Assembly: GCF_018446385.1 (NCBI RefSeq)
Contig: NC_055998.1
Span: 19,275,173-19,339,172 of the forward strand
DNA length: 64,000 nucleotides
Source of the DNA: Zingiber officinale
Lineage: Eukaryota; Streptophyta; Magnoliopsida; Zingiberales; Zingiberaceae
Reading direction: 5' to 3'
Shown: positions 47,530 to 59,131 of the stretch, in pieces
Numbering within the stretch: position 1 is the stretch's first letter
Layout: every line of letters starts with the position of its first letter
Notes under the pieces: generated by a model
Seen by the model: the letters and a program-made list of their open reading frames with translations, nothing else
What the model was told of the DNA's origin: nothing
Databases searched by the model: none
Position numbers and translations under genes: made by a program

Positions 47530-47765
47530 GTTAACATCTATGAAAAGCCGAAATAAATAATGGACACCATATTTGAACTCCTTGCAATTTTAGAAATCCA
47601 TAGAAACTGAAATGAATGCAATCGGAGGTCTCTAGGTCCATTAGTGAGTTTTGACCGAAACCCACTAATAGACCTAGAGAGCTCCGATTACACTCATTTT
47701 AGTTCCAGTGGATTTCTGAAATTACAGGGAGTTTACATATGATGTCCATTGTTTATTTTTGCTTC
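47530..47765. repeat. Fold-back (hairpin) repeat 2, diverged copy of repeat 1
   Basis: A second inverted repeat centred near 47655 has arms of about 110 bp with the same blocks (AAATAATGGACACCATATTT, GAACTCCTTGCAA) but more mismatches. It shares the ATATCAGGCCCAACGTG junction at 47484-47500 with repeat 1. Confidence 0.8.
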
Positions 47766-47769
47766 TTCA

Positions 47770-48290
47770 AATGTATTAAAATGTTATTAAAAATTGACTA
47801 ATGTTATTTATATGTTCTGCCTAAAAAAAAGAGAAGAGAGAGAAGAGAGAGAAATATATTGAAGAAAAGAAAACGGTAGAAAAAGTTAAATGTCAGGAGG
47901 GTAAAATAGGAAATGCACTTAAACAAGTGTGTTCTTTGGTAAATGTTAAAGTAACGTACGCCTTTTGGTAAATTTAAATCTTTAAGTGCGCCCTTTGGTA
48001 AATTGTCGATTTCAATTTATTCTGAAACGGATACAGAATTTGATATTCGATCGGGGAAGAATAGGATAGATTTTATGAATTTATAGTAATTCGAAAGAAG
48101 AAAAATTATTAATATATATAAAATATATTTAATTTATTAATGAATATAAATATGAAAATAAATATTTGATCGTAGTGAATATAAAGACGGAGGATATTGA
48201 TATGGAGAATAGAAAGAGCGATCATGAGGATAAAAAAATTAAATTGATAGGTTGAATTGTGATAAGGTCATGGGAGTCAATGCTCATCTT
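47770..48290. other. AT-rich intergenic, no gene seen
   Basis: Contains a short GAGAGA-rich stretch near 47830-47860. Nothing else could be supported. Confidence 0.4.
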
Positions 48291-48660
48291 TTCAGACTGA
48301 TCCGACTAGTTGATCTGTCATCTTGGCAGATTCGTTACTCTTCTTGGTCGATCTGTCATTCTTCCTGGCCTATCCGTCACTCTTCTTTGTCAATCTGCCA
48401 CTTCACTTGGCCGAGCTGAGCCACTCTTCCTGGCCGATCCACCACTCCGCCTGACTGAGCTGAGCCACTCTTCCTAGTTGATTTGTCACTCTTCCTAGCG
48501 GATCCATGACTCTTCCTAGTTGATCCTCCGGTCTTCCTGGTCGAGCTGAGCCCACCAGTCCCCCTGACCAATCCACCACTTTTCCTAGTCGATGTGCCAC
48601 TCTTCTAAGGTTGATTGATCGATTGACCGCTCTTCTTGGCCTAGCCAAATCCCTATACAA
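48290..48660. repeat. Degenerate ~30-bp tandem repeats
   Basis: About a dozen copies of a unit with CACTCTTCCTGGCCGATC, TTGATCTGTCACTCTTCCT and GAGCTGAGCC blocks. Similar short repeats occur in the gypsy LTR at 61970-62110, so this may be a decayed LTR. Minus-strand frames at 48377-48660 are translations of the repeats. Confidence 0.65.
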
Positions 48661-49353
48661 GTCAAGTCCTTAGAATGGTCAACATTCCTTAGCCGAGCCG
48701 ACCTCATCCAAGAACAAAGTCTAACCGGGCACTGGAGGGGACTCAGCCGACTCATCCTCATAGCGCATTAATGGTCCATCAACTCATTATTTCTCTTTTG
48801 TCATTTTGTGTCACAGATGACAAAGAATATTTTACATGTAAGCTGTATATTAAAAGCTTCATCTCTGCCAAATGTAGAGATTACATGTCTATTTTAGAAA
48901 AGGTGTCAGAATATCTTTATGGTCTGCCCTTTACTGGTAACATTTTAAGATTTGTGCACATATAAATAGTGATATTATAAAAAAGGATCTTAATCTATAG
49001 ATGGAGATATATGATGCTATATAATTTTATATGCTCATAATTATTGTTTATTTGATTATTCATCTGCTTGATAGTTATTGTTTATTTGATTATTCATCTG
49101 CTTGATTTAATCATTGACTTAAATATTGGAGGGAGATTATTTTTTATGACTTAAATGTTAACAGTATTTATGATACATAGAATAACCAGAAATCTTTATT
49201 TGATCATCATCGTAGCCATCTTTTTTTAATCAATCATCTTTTTCTCCTTTCATCGTCTCCTCCACTATTCATTCTCTCCTTGTTGAGCAACTGAGTCCAC
49301 GATACAGTACGGGTCCAATTTTATTTTATTTTTCAACTGCCACTCAAACTCAC

Positions 49354-49879
49354 ACCTGCGGACCGGGGACGGATCTTCTGGACCCATTTTCCCTGGTCCG
49401 CCCCTGGACCACACAGCTGCTATAAAACCTCACTCACGTGACAAACATGTGCACGCGCCCACGCCCAAAATCCCCAAAAGCCCTAGCCTCTCGAACTCTC
49501 CTCCCTCCACCGTCGCCTGTAGCCTCCCTCCCTCCGACGTTGTGTCCCTCCAGCAGCCCCCCTCCCTCCGACGTTGCCAACCTCCAAAGGCCTTCTTCCA
49601 GCGCTGCCTCCGCAGCGGGAGAGGGAGACGTCGCTAGGAAGGTGCAGGAAGATGGACAGGAAGAAGTGGAGATGCTCAAGAGAAGTTGTGGTAGGCCAAA
49701 AGTATTGCGAGCGTCATATTCACCGAGGCCGAAACCGTTCAAGAAAGCATGTGGAAGCCCCCACACCATCTTCCATCTCAGTGTTGAAAACTAGTCTTTC
49801 CACACCTTCAGTGTTGCTGGCTCAAGAGAACCATCTCAACCTGCCTAGACCTTTTGCCACACCGAATACACATTCTCTG
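49354..49879 (+). repeat. Left arm of the GRF inverted duplication
   Basis: This segment is nearly identical to the reverse complement of 52762-53289, from GACGGATCTTCTGGACCCAT to CCGAATACACATTCTCTGG. It includes a TATA-like CTATAAAACC near 49420, a Pro-rich leader and a WRC exon. Confidence 0.9.
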
Positions 49880-49887
49880 GACCGGAG
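49574..49887 (+). CDS. GRF-like WRC exon (partial gene)
   Basis: The frame contains a complete WRC zinc-binding domain, [11 protein letters not shown]...[14 protein letters not shown], matching Cys-X9-Cys-X10-Cys-X2-His, followed by [12 protein letters not shown]. This is the DNA-binding domain of growth-regulating factors, plant transcription factors controlling cell proliferation in leaves. There is no ATG in frame; an acceptor-like CTGCCTCCGCAG at 49604-49615 would start the exon in phase with [11 protein letters not shown] donor GGAG|GTAACA at 49888 ends it, in a phase that fits the exon 2 seen only in the minus copy. No QLQ domain was seen upstream. It is probably a truncated copy; whether it is transcribed is unknown. 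Confidence 0.65.
49735..49756 (+). promoter_or_regulatory. miR396-type target site in the plus GRF copy
   Basis: TTCAAGAAAGCATGTGGAA after CCG matches the conserved GRF target of miR396 (family consensus has CCTGTGG), and it lies where GRF genes carry it, just after the WRC coding stretch. Confidence 0.75.
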
Positions 49888-51830
49888 GTAACACTTGAAA
49901 CTTCACTAGAATTTTTTCATGGCATACCGGCGGTGAATCGCAAAGGTAAGGTCCTGGATTGTCTTAACCTAAAGGTTTTTTAGTGGCTAGAAAGATCTTT
50001 GTATTTGGTTGTACTTTATTTTCACCTGATGAGGGAGCAAACACTTACATGATATTTGTATTAGGCTTGAAAAACTGGTACACTTAAATGGCTGAAGTAT
50101 TGTGATTGATGAATCATTGCCATCAAGTCATATTTGTCACAATTATAGTTTAAAATCTCGTTTTGTGCTTGATGGCATGGTCAAAACATACTGTTCTACT
50201 ATATATTAATTGTCATAAACAATCTTTCCTCTCAGTGTTGCCTACTTCAATACATGTTAAGAAGAATATGAATTCAAGTTTTTTTGTTTAGTTTGTTTTT
50301 CTAAAATTGATTATTTAATTTGTTGTAGTCTTTTTTTTTTATAAATAAAAGTAAAATAGCTAAGTAGAAGAAGATTATTGGAGTAAAAGTATTAGGAGTA
50401 AAAATTATATAAATTTATTTTGTCATTCATTGAAGTAAACAACTCATCTAAATTCATCTTGGTATATTTTAATGTCTGCTGTTATGTGTCGACATAATAT
50501 GGTGTGGATTGAAAATTTAGCATGGAACAGTCCTTTAAACATTGGTCCCAACTATCTAGGTTGGCAAAGATACTGATTGTGATGGTATAGATAACTATTT
50601 AATAAATCTGATGTTTTTATTCTATGATCTTTACTTTTCATCCTAAAAGGCAAATGTTACTTTTACTGATCAATCTGTTTTTTTTGGATCTACAAGAGAC
50701 TCATCGTATGCTGATTAATCTGTTTGTTGTTTTGAATTGTTTTCATTTCTTGAACATCTTTTGTTGGCATATGCTTGTGTACATTCACTAACTTGTGCTC
50801 TTTTGAGTTGTATGCAGCCTGGCTATGAGCGGCTTTGCTGCCTCTGATGCATACAAACACGTGATCACAATTTCACAACGACATGCGTTTGCAGGGTTCC
50901 AAAACACCTAAGGGAAGAAAAAGTGTTAGAATGCGTCCACTGTGGTTGCAGGGGCTGTGCAAGTGGAGACTAAAACTTGAGGGGGAAAAAGTGAGAGAAT
51001 TTGCCCATTATGGTTGTAGCGACCTTTGTTTAATTACTCATCTCGTGTCAAGTAATCTGATGTTAACATGGTCTGAATTATGGATTCCACTTGTGTAAGC
51101 TTAAACTAAGTGTGCAACTACATGTTAAAACAGTTTATTCCCATTCTAGGGATACCTAAGATTGTATGTTTGATGAAATCTAGCTTCGTTCCATCCGATC
51201 AACGTAAGAAAATTTATAAACAGGGTTTCCAGTTCCCACTATTCTTGATGTTACTGGTGGCCTTCTACAGTTTGATGTAGTTGTTTCTTCTTGCCTTTAC
51301 TTATCAAGTTCCTTGACTCTCGATAGCATGTACAGTTTTTTTGTTTTGTTTACGTTGGTACATTAACTCAAAAATTAATAATATTATGTGCTTTGTTTTT
51401 GTGGTTTTACTTTAAATTGATATCGAGATATGGAATAAACATGTAAATTTGAGCTCGATAGCTAGTAATGTAAGCTAAATTACTTGCTAAAGTTGGCACC
51501 TTGTTATAGTTTTGAAGGAACATGGGAGATTAGCACTTTTTATGATCTAGAAAACTAAGGATATGCTAACAGAAGATTCAAAACTGGGAATCGAATATTT
51601 TCAAGGACATGCTAACAGGAGATTCAAAACTGAGACTCGATCTTTAAATACAAAAAAAAAAATCTGATGATTAAATTGGGCTGAAATTTGATTTTTGAAT
51701 GTACATGTCTTCTAAATTTACCTAAGAAGCATGGCATCAGTAGGGTAATTTAACAGTCAGAAAAAGCATTTTTTCCTTTCGTCGAGGCAGAAATCACTTG
51801 AGATATTCGTGATAACCAACTTCCAGACTG
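49888..51830. other. AT-rich DNA between the two GRF copies, no gene seen
   Basis: I found no second GRF exon for the plus copy. The frame 50883-51098 shows no domain. Between the WRC exon and 51830 only AT-rich sequence was seen. Confidence 0.45.
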
Positions 51831-51844
51831 ATAACAACTCAGAA

Positions 51845-52310
51845 ACCAACTTTAATGAGTCACAAACAAGAATACTTCATAGAGAATGGCATGTTCCAAT
51901 GAATAGACAAGCTATCAAATCATGAAGTGCATAACCATAGATTAAGCAAACTAAAACGACTAATAGAATCTTCTCAATGGCTAATGTTAATGATCTCATA
52001 TATCGACCCATTTGTCTTGGCGAGTGAAGGGAGGTTGAAAAACAAAGTGTCTCAGCTAAACCAACTGTAACGATACACACATATGAGAATACTTAAAGAA
52101 TAAATGGCATATGTTACAATGAATACAAATAGGATAAGTTACCAAATCATGAAATGTATAGCCATAGAGTTAGCAAATTAAGGCAACTAAGAGAAGCTTC
52201 TCAGGAGCTAATGATATTGATCTCGTATATCGATCCATTAGGTTTGTGCAGAACACTAATTGGCGAGTGAGTTGAGGTTGAGGAACGAAGTGCTTCAGCT
52301 AGTGGACCAC
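51845..52310 (-). repeat. Tandem duplication covering the GRF 3' end
   Basis: Two diverged ~235-bp copies follow one another (about 51845-52075 and 52085-52310). Shared blocks include AAATCATGAA, CATAGA.TTAGCAAA and TTGGCGAGTGA.G.GAGGTTG. The high-coordinate copy covers the end of GRF exon 2 and its 3' flank; the other is a decayed extra copy. Confidence 0.7.
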
Positions 52311-53024
52311 CCATAGTTGCTGCTCCATGGCTAACCCATCTAGATCCCTTGTTGCTAGGTTGGGCTAACTGTTGTACTTCAAGGCCATTGTTGTTATTTT
52401 CTCTTGGTTGCTCAGGATTTCCAGTGGACAGTTTTAGTGAAAAATCCGATGAATGATTCCCAGGGACTGAAATAGAGAGGTGAGTAGTTGAAGCAGGATG
52501 GATGGCGTAGTTGATGCTGTCATCGTTCTCTCACTGAGACTTTGGTCATTTGTCCAAGAACCTCTGGAGCACATAGCCTTCAGGTTTATTGTCTGGAAGA
52601 TCGTCGAGGTAGAAGTTTGGGCAATTGCCTTGAAGATTCTTTTCAACAGTTTGTATGCCTGATTGTCTGCAAGCAATTGAAGGGAAATTTTTGTATTTGC
52701 AAAAGATTATAATGGCATACAAAGATGAGTATTGTGTTATCTAAAGATCTAACATGCTGACCAGAGAATGTGTATTCGGTGTGGTAAAAGGTCTAGGCAG
52801 GTTGAGATGGTTCTCTTGAGCCAGCAACACTGAAGGTGTGGAAAGGCCAGTTTTCAACACTGAGATGGAAGATGGTGTGGGGGCTTCCACATGCTTTCTT
52901 GAACGGTTCGGCCTCGGTGAACATGACGCTCGCAATACTTTTGGCCTACCACAACTTCTCTTGAGCATCTCCACTGCTTCCCGTCCATCTTCCTGCACCT
53001 TCCTAGCGACGTCTCCCTCTCCCG
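52201..53024 (-). pseudogene. GRF-like pseudogene (WRC exon plus C-terminal exon)
   Basis: Minus-strand copy of a growth-regulating factor gene. The first part keeps a full WRC domain ([11 protein letters not shown], then CERH), but one A is missing at the miR396-type site compared with the plus copy, so the frame shifts right after HRGR. An acceptor GCTTGCAG opens exon 2 at 52666, which reads LDDLPDNKPEGYVLQRFLDK, then SDFSLKLSTG, GGPLAEALRSSTSTHSP and ISVLHKPNGS, normal GRF C-terminal blocks, ending TGA at 52201-52203. Two TGA codons (52546-52548 and 52531-52533) stand where GRFs have Trp or similar. Frameshift and stops make it a pseudogene. Confidence 0.75.
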
Positions 53025-53289
53025 CTGCGGAGGCAGCGCTGGAAGGAGGCATTTGGAGGTCGGCAACGTCGGAGGGAGGGGAGAGGGGGCTGCTGGAGGG
53101 ACACAACGTCGGAGGGAGGGAGGCTGCAGGCGACGGTGGAGGGAGGAGAGTTCGAGAGGCTAGGGCTTTTGGGGATTTTGGGCGTGGGCGCGTGCACATG
53201 TTTGTCACGTGAGTGAGGTTTTATAGCAGCTGTGTGGTCCAGGGGCGGACCAGGGAAAATGGGTCCAGAAGATCCGTCCCCCTGCGGAC
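52762..53289 (-). repeat. Right arm of the GRF inverted duplication
   Basis: Inverted partner of 49354-49879. The arm ends near the donor position of exon 1 and, at the other end, inside the interval shared with the arabinogalactan-peptide gene. Confidence 0.9.
52885..52906 (-). promoter_or_regulatory. miR396-type target site in the minus GRF copy
   Basis: Same core as in the plus copy (TTCAAGAAAGCATGTGGAA on the minus strand), preceded by one base fewer upstream, which causes the frameshift of this copy. Confidence 0.75.
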
Positions 53290-53365
53290 CCTCCACCTGC
53301 CCACGTGCTTCTCCCGCCGTTTGAAACTTTTCGAACCTTCGCCAACGGCTACTTCCTCTTTCTCT

Positions 53366-53373
53366 TTATATAC
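53366..53373 (+). promoter_or_regulatory. TATA box of the arabinogalactan-peptide-like gene
   Basis: TTTATATAC lies about 85 bp upstream of the start codon and is followed by a pyrimidine-rich leader (CTCCCTCTCCCTCC). Confidence 0.6.
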
Positions 53374-53455
53374 ATCTCCCTCTCCCTCCCTACGCCACAA
53401 CCAACTCCTTTTCCTCTGCTTCTCTCTAGTCTCGATCTCCTCCTCTGTTTAGGCC

Positions 53456-53650
53456 ATGGCAGCATTGGCGAAGATCACTATAGACCTTCCTCTCCTCCTT
53501 CTGCTGCTCTCGTTGGTGGCCATCGTTGGCGCCCAGGAATCTCCGGCACCGGCACCGTTGATGGAGAGCGGATGCGCAAGGGCAGACCCAGATTTCTGTG
53601 TTCTTGTGCTCACCACTATAGTGTCTCTGATCGCCACCTTCGCTCGCTGA
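53456..53650 (+). CDS. Arabinogalactan-peptide-like small secreted protein
   Basis: This single-exon 64-residue frame starts in good context (GGCCATGGC). Residues 1-26 form a signal peptide (IDLPLLLLLLSLVAIVGA, cleavage before QESPAP). Then a short SPAPAP motif, the hydroxyproline/arabinogalactan glycomodule, and a C-terminal hydrophobic tail (DFCVLVLTTIVSLIATFAR) that could direct GPI anchoring. That layout matches plant arabinogalactan peptides, cell-surface proteoglycans, which are usually about 60-70 residues. The linker LMESGCARADPD with two Cys-containing stretches is unusual. A TATA box precedes it and AATAAA-like signals follow near 53870. The upstream GRF arm is transcribed away from it, about 240 bp off. 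Family assignment rests on layout alone. Confidence 0.6.
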   Translation: MAALAKITIDLPLLLLLLSLVAIVGAQESPAPAPLMESGCARADPDFCVLVLTTIVSLIATFAR

Positions 53651-53879
53651 GTTTATTCGCCGGGCCATCTTCTCATGGCCCATGGATCGGTTCGGTATTC
53701 ACCATAATAAATCTCTTGATATTATCACGACGATTCTGTTGTTGATTTATGTCAATCGGTTGCTGCTCTTCGAAATTACTACCACCCATCATTTGTTTTG
53801 ATGTAAATGAAGCTCGGGGCGCTGGGATGAGCGAAGCGCCTTTTGCCTGATGTAAACGAAGCTATTGCATAAATAAAAT

Positions 53880-55555
53880 ACGTTGTGATTGTTATTTCTG
53901 CGTGAAAATTGAACCGATTTCTTGAAAGAAAATAAAATGTCTGGTCAGTCAGAAAATGTGTAACAAAGAAAAGACTTGCAATAACTTGAGCCCTTTTTGT
54001 GCTAGCTGCGATCCGTGTGGATTTATCGGCTTCAAAAAATCACAATAAAGTGTGTTTGTGTTTTCGATCACAACTGTGAAAAAAGTAAGAGAGTGAAACA
54101 CAGATTAGACAGAACAAATAAGAAGATTAATTGAATTAATAGCCTGTCTTTCATTACTCTGATTGAAGGCTCAATTGTCAAACATAGCTCTCATAGGTTT
54201 CTGTTGGCTTATCAGCTATTATTATGCAGAAACAAATTCTACTGTGTGCATTTAATAAAGATGTCATTTGTCTCGACAACATTCACTATTGTTCTTAAAG
54301 CATCACATAGATAGATTTTGCGGAAGAGAATATTTCATTCCATGTGATAGAATAGGTTTGAAACATCATATCAAAGAACTGATATATATATACATGTTTA
54401 ATTAAACTCTTACACATCGTTAAAAAGCGCTTTAGATCATTTCAAAAGTGAAAAATGGAGTTTCATGCTGATAAGCAACCTTACCCATTCAAAACTACTT
54501 CAACGTAGCAATCAATGTAAACCATTCAAACTGACATTCTGCAACATTTCAATAAGAGAAAATTATCGCAGGAGTTGCATCACTACATTCCTGGTCAAAC
54601 ATAGCTTTCCTTTTCCATTGGCACCCAGTGTCCACTGTTGACTTGCTACTCTATTAAGTTGAGGAGTACAAGCAAAGGAAGCCATTCCTATACTAGTTAA
54701 TAAATAAATAAATAAATAATATATCACCTCACCAGAAAAGAATATTGTCCGAAGACATATACCATCCGAAGTGTGGGCCGTTCCTTTTGACTTAGTGTGT
54801 GACAGAATCCAGCAAGTTTCTTAATCTATCACACTTGCCGGCTAGTTTTGTGATACCTAAGAATTCTACTATGGCTCTTTAATTCTTGATAGCTCCCCAA
54901 AGTACGTGTCAAGGACCCCTACCAAACAAAAGAACGGCTCTATGTGCGTATATAATTGGTGCCATATATCTATACCTCTTGCATGTCATCAGTTCTAATT
55001 TCTAAAACAAGTATAGGTGGAATCCATCTAGCTAGATGATCGCAACTAACTTGAATTAAAATTTCAACTTCATCTGTCGGCATTTTTGTTCATGGTTGTC
55101 AAACATGGCAATTGTATTTTGGAAGATTCATTCACGCGTACAAGTTGTAAATCTGGGTTCTGACTAAGTGAGTTCACACATGTCTTTCTTAAATTTGCAT
55201 AAATATTAGATAATTATTTTGACCTTTTTTTCAAGTCATTTAGTTTCATTTTTCCTTATTTTTCAAAATTAAATTGATTATTTTGATTGTCGACAGGTGC
55301 ATGCTTTGTGTCCATGTCCCGTGGATCCGGTCACACGTTGGATTCCTTTCGGGCTTTCAATTGGTGCCTAGGTGGGGTGTTAAGAGGTTTAATGTATTTT
55401 TTAAATAATCAAAATTCAATTTATGGCACCTTTTAGCTGATATTGGTCTATTTCAGAAATAGTAGGATTGTAATATAGGTAATTGATATATATATAAAAA
55501 AACATAAAAAAAAAAAAAAGAAAAGGAAATTTTAAAAAAAAAAAACCTTTTTTTT
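53880..55555. other. AT-rich intergenic, no gene seen
   Basis: A (TAAA)n microsatellite lies near 54698-54720. Nothing coding was recognised. The final poly-A tract (55500-55545) directly precedes the GA 2-oxidase TATA box. Confidence 0.45.
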
Positions 55556-55557
55556 GG

Positions 55558-55568
55558 TATATAAATAA
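55558..55568 (+). promoter_or_regulatory. TATA box of the GA 2-oxidase gene
   Basis: TATATAAATAA lies about 100 bp upstream of the ATG, with a CT-rich leader after it. Confidence 0.75.
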
Positions 55569-55664
55569 GGTCTCTCTGCCGTCCCCTCCATCTCATGCAC
55601 ACACCTTTTCTCCATCGGTTCCTTCCACCTCGAACAATTTAGAGTGCCGCTCGCAGACTCAGCC

Positions 55665-56778
<1,114 letters not shown>

Positions 56779-56969
56779 CGAGGATGGGGGAGGAGGATTC
56801 ATTGACGGATTGGCTGAGCAGCTTTTTATTAGGGTGGTCAAAGAGCAGAGAATGAACTGATTGGTGCACTGATACATCTGCATCTCCTTTCTTCTTCTTC
56901 TTCGTCTTAATTTGTTTCCTCTGTTTTTTTTTTTTTTTATTATTGTTGTTGTTATCTCTATTTTACTAG

Positions 56970-56998
56970 CAGACGCCAGACGCCAGACGCCAGACGCC
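56970..56998. repeat. (CAGACGC)n microsatellite
   Basis: Four tandem copies of a 7-bp unit, about 190 bp after the GA 2-oxidase stop codon. Confidence 0.9.
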
Positions 56999-56999
56999 A

Positions 57000-58840
57000 T
57001 GTGTATTAAGCAGAGCAGGCAAAGATATGCTTGTCTCTGTCTTCCTTAGAAATACTACTGGAGCAGTGAGTTAATTGGTGAAGGAAGAGAGATTCTTCAC
57101 AGAAGAAAGGGACGTGTTGGGAAAACAAGTCATTCAAGTAAATAACAAGTGCCTGCCTACACAGCAAAAGGACGGAATCATTTCATGCATTAATTCTTCT
57201 GACATCAAACCGTGAGTGAATGAATCCGGATGATTTGATCTCTGCGTTGTCCGTCGATGGAGGATAAAGAAAAATTATTCAGGTGCGAATACGATTTCGG
57301 TTTCTAATTATCTGTCACTTATTTAGGAAGTTGATACGGAGACGAGTGAAGGATAGGAAAACCATAAGTTAGGATAGGAAAAATTATTCAGGCTTTTAAT
57401 CTGCTCAATAGGAAAACCATACGGTAAGGATAACGTTTAGTTAAAACCGGGTTCATGTGGCATTCGATCAATATAATCTCCACGTGGTGTATCAACAAAC
57501 TAATCAAACCAATCTAATCCGACCAAGTTTTCAATCTCTCAAGTTCTCGGCTTGCCCTGTCAACCTTTCGAATACCTTTTTACGGGAAGAAATATAGGGG
57601 AAGTTTTACGGGAAGAAATATAGGGGAAGGTTTGATGTCATCATTTATTATAGCAGGATAGATTTCTAACGTCGTGTTATGTGATGAGATTTTTAAATCA
57701 AAATAAATTAGCGTTGTCTTAGAGAACGTGAGCGAAAGACATTAAGTCGTCAATTTGGATTGAATTCGTCGGATTGACCTGTCTCATTAAATAATTTAAA
57801 CGGATTTAGTTAAAATTTTATTAACCTAAGTCCATCGCGGGCCGATCCGCCTAGGCCCGCGGCCCGCACGGGTCAGTCCGTCTGGGTTTGGGTTGGTCCG
57901 CGGGTTGAGAAACACATATAAGCTAAGCTTTATATCAATTTATTTTTTTTTATAATTTTAAAATAAAAATATTACTTTTCATCCAACATAAGTACTTGTT
58001 TGTGTTCATTTATATTTAAAATACATGTTTATGGATATATTTAATTGAAAAAAAATATTTTCGAATTAAAATGTTGAAGATATGAAATATTTTTTTTAAT
58101 TTTTTTAAAAATTTTGATGGGCCCGCAGGTTGATCCGTCAAACCCGTAACCCGTCTTAGAATTGATTAGGTTAGAAATTTCCCAACTCGTCAAGTTGACG
58201 GATTAGCTTGCCCCGTCCCATCAATAATTAGTCCATTACGAATCGACCCATCCATCACGAATTGATCCGTCTGACAGCTTTATGTTCAACCGAAATATAT
58301 AGATATGATATTTTCTCTCTTAAATCAAGATATGCTTTGCATGTTGATAAGGAGTTCCTTTGTGCAATATGTTCCTATATTTGGTCATCTTGAGCCCATT
58401 TGGTTGCACAGTCAGAGTAGTCTTCCCAATCTCCAAATCTTCTAACGTTTATGGGCAGCATGTGATCTTGGGATTGGGTCTCCACCAATTCTTCATTATA
58501 ACTTATTTTATAAGTTTTTCATATTATTAATTACTAATTCTATACTTAAGAGAATTATCAATCTAACATTGCTTTGATCATGACTGCAATCTTCAAATAT
58601 TTACATATATGCTGACCGGTGCACTTTCACCTCCCCGTTGCCTCCTTCCTTGGATTCGTGGCACACGCCGATATCCACATCACTAGATTCGACAAATTAC
58701 AAAACCCCGACGACTCAGACCCTGTTTTGTTGCCAAAAAAAAATGGCAATCTCCATTCCTTTCCTCATCATGCTATTCGATGCTAGGGTTCTTGTGGTTT
58801 ACATTTCTCCTTGTGATCGACTCATCTACCGTACTCTAAC
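57000..58840. other. Intergenic with a possible non-autonomous transposon, no gene seen
   Basis: Between about 57740 and 58280, GC-rich ends (GGGCCGATCCGCCTAGGCCC on the left, CCGTCAAACCCGTAACCCG on the right) enclose an AT-rich middle, a layout like hAT MITEs. I could not find a convincing inverted terminus or duplication. Short direct repeats occur at 57345-57400 and 57585-57635 (GGGAAGAAATATAGGGGAAG). Confidence 0.35.
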
Positions 58841-58854
58841 AAATCTTATGATTC

Positions 58855-59077
58855 TAGCTCCCACGGATTAGCTGAGATGGTAAGTAACAGGTTGATTGTC
58901 ACATAATATTTTAGCTTGAATCTTAGAGTTGGTGGGACGTAAATCCTTGTAATTCGTATAAACTCACTCCACCTGCTACTTACCTTCTTAGTTATCATGA
59001 TTTATCTCTTCCTTGTTGGTCACGAGACGAATTGGCGGGAACGCTAGGGGTCAACGTATTCACCTTTTTGCCACAAT
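58855..59077 (+). mobile_element. tRNA-derived SINE-like retroposon, copy 3
   Basis: Flanked by TCTTATGATTC at 58844-58854 and 59078-59088. The head GGATTAGCTGAGATGGTAAG contains a good box A (TAGCTGAGATGG). The middle TCATGATTTATCTCTTCC, the segment ACGAATTGGCGGGAACGCTA and the end CACCTTTTTGCCAC align with copies 1 and 2. Confidence 0.75.
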
Positions 59078-59131
59078 TCTTATGATTCCAATTGTGCCAT
59101 GGTTACTAACTTCCTTGATTTGGGATCCAAT

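Noticed and set aside
49438..49794. 118-codon Pro/Ser-rich frame with an ATG over the GRF arm
   Set aside because: It reads the WRC exon in the wrong frame; the WRC domain with all its ligands is in another frame. The same shadow occurs in the minus copy at 52741-53208.
55644..55664. Start of GA 2-oxidase seven codons upstream
   Set aside because: The upstream codon is GTG; the ATG at 55665 has good context and gives the family-typical N-terminus.
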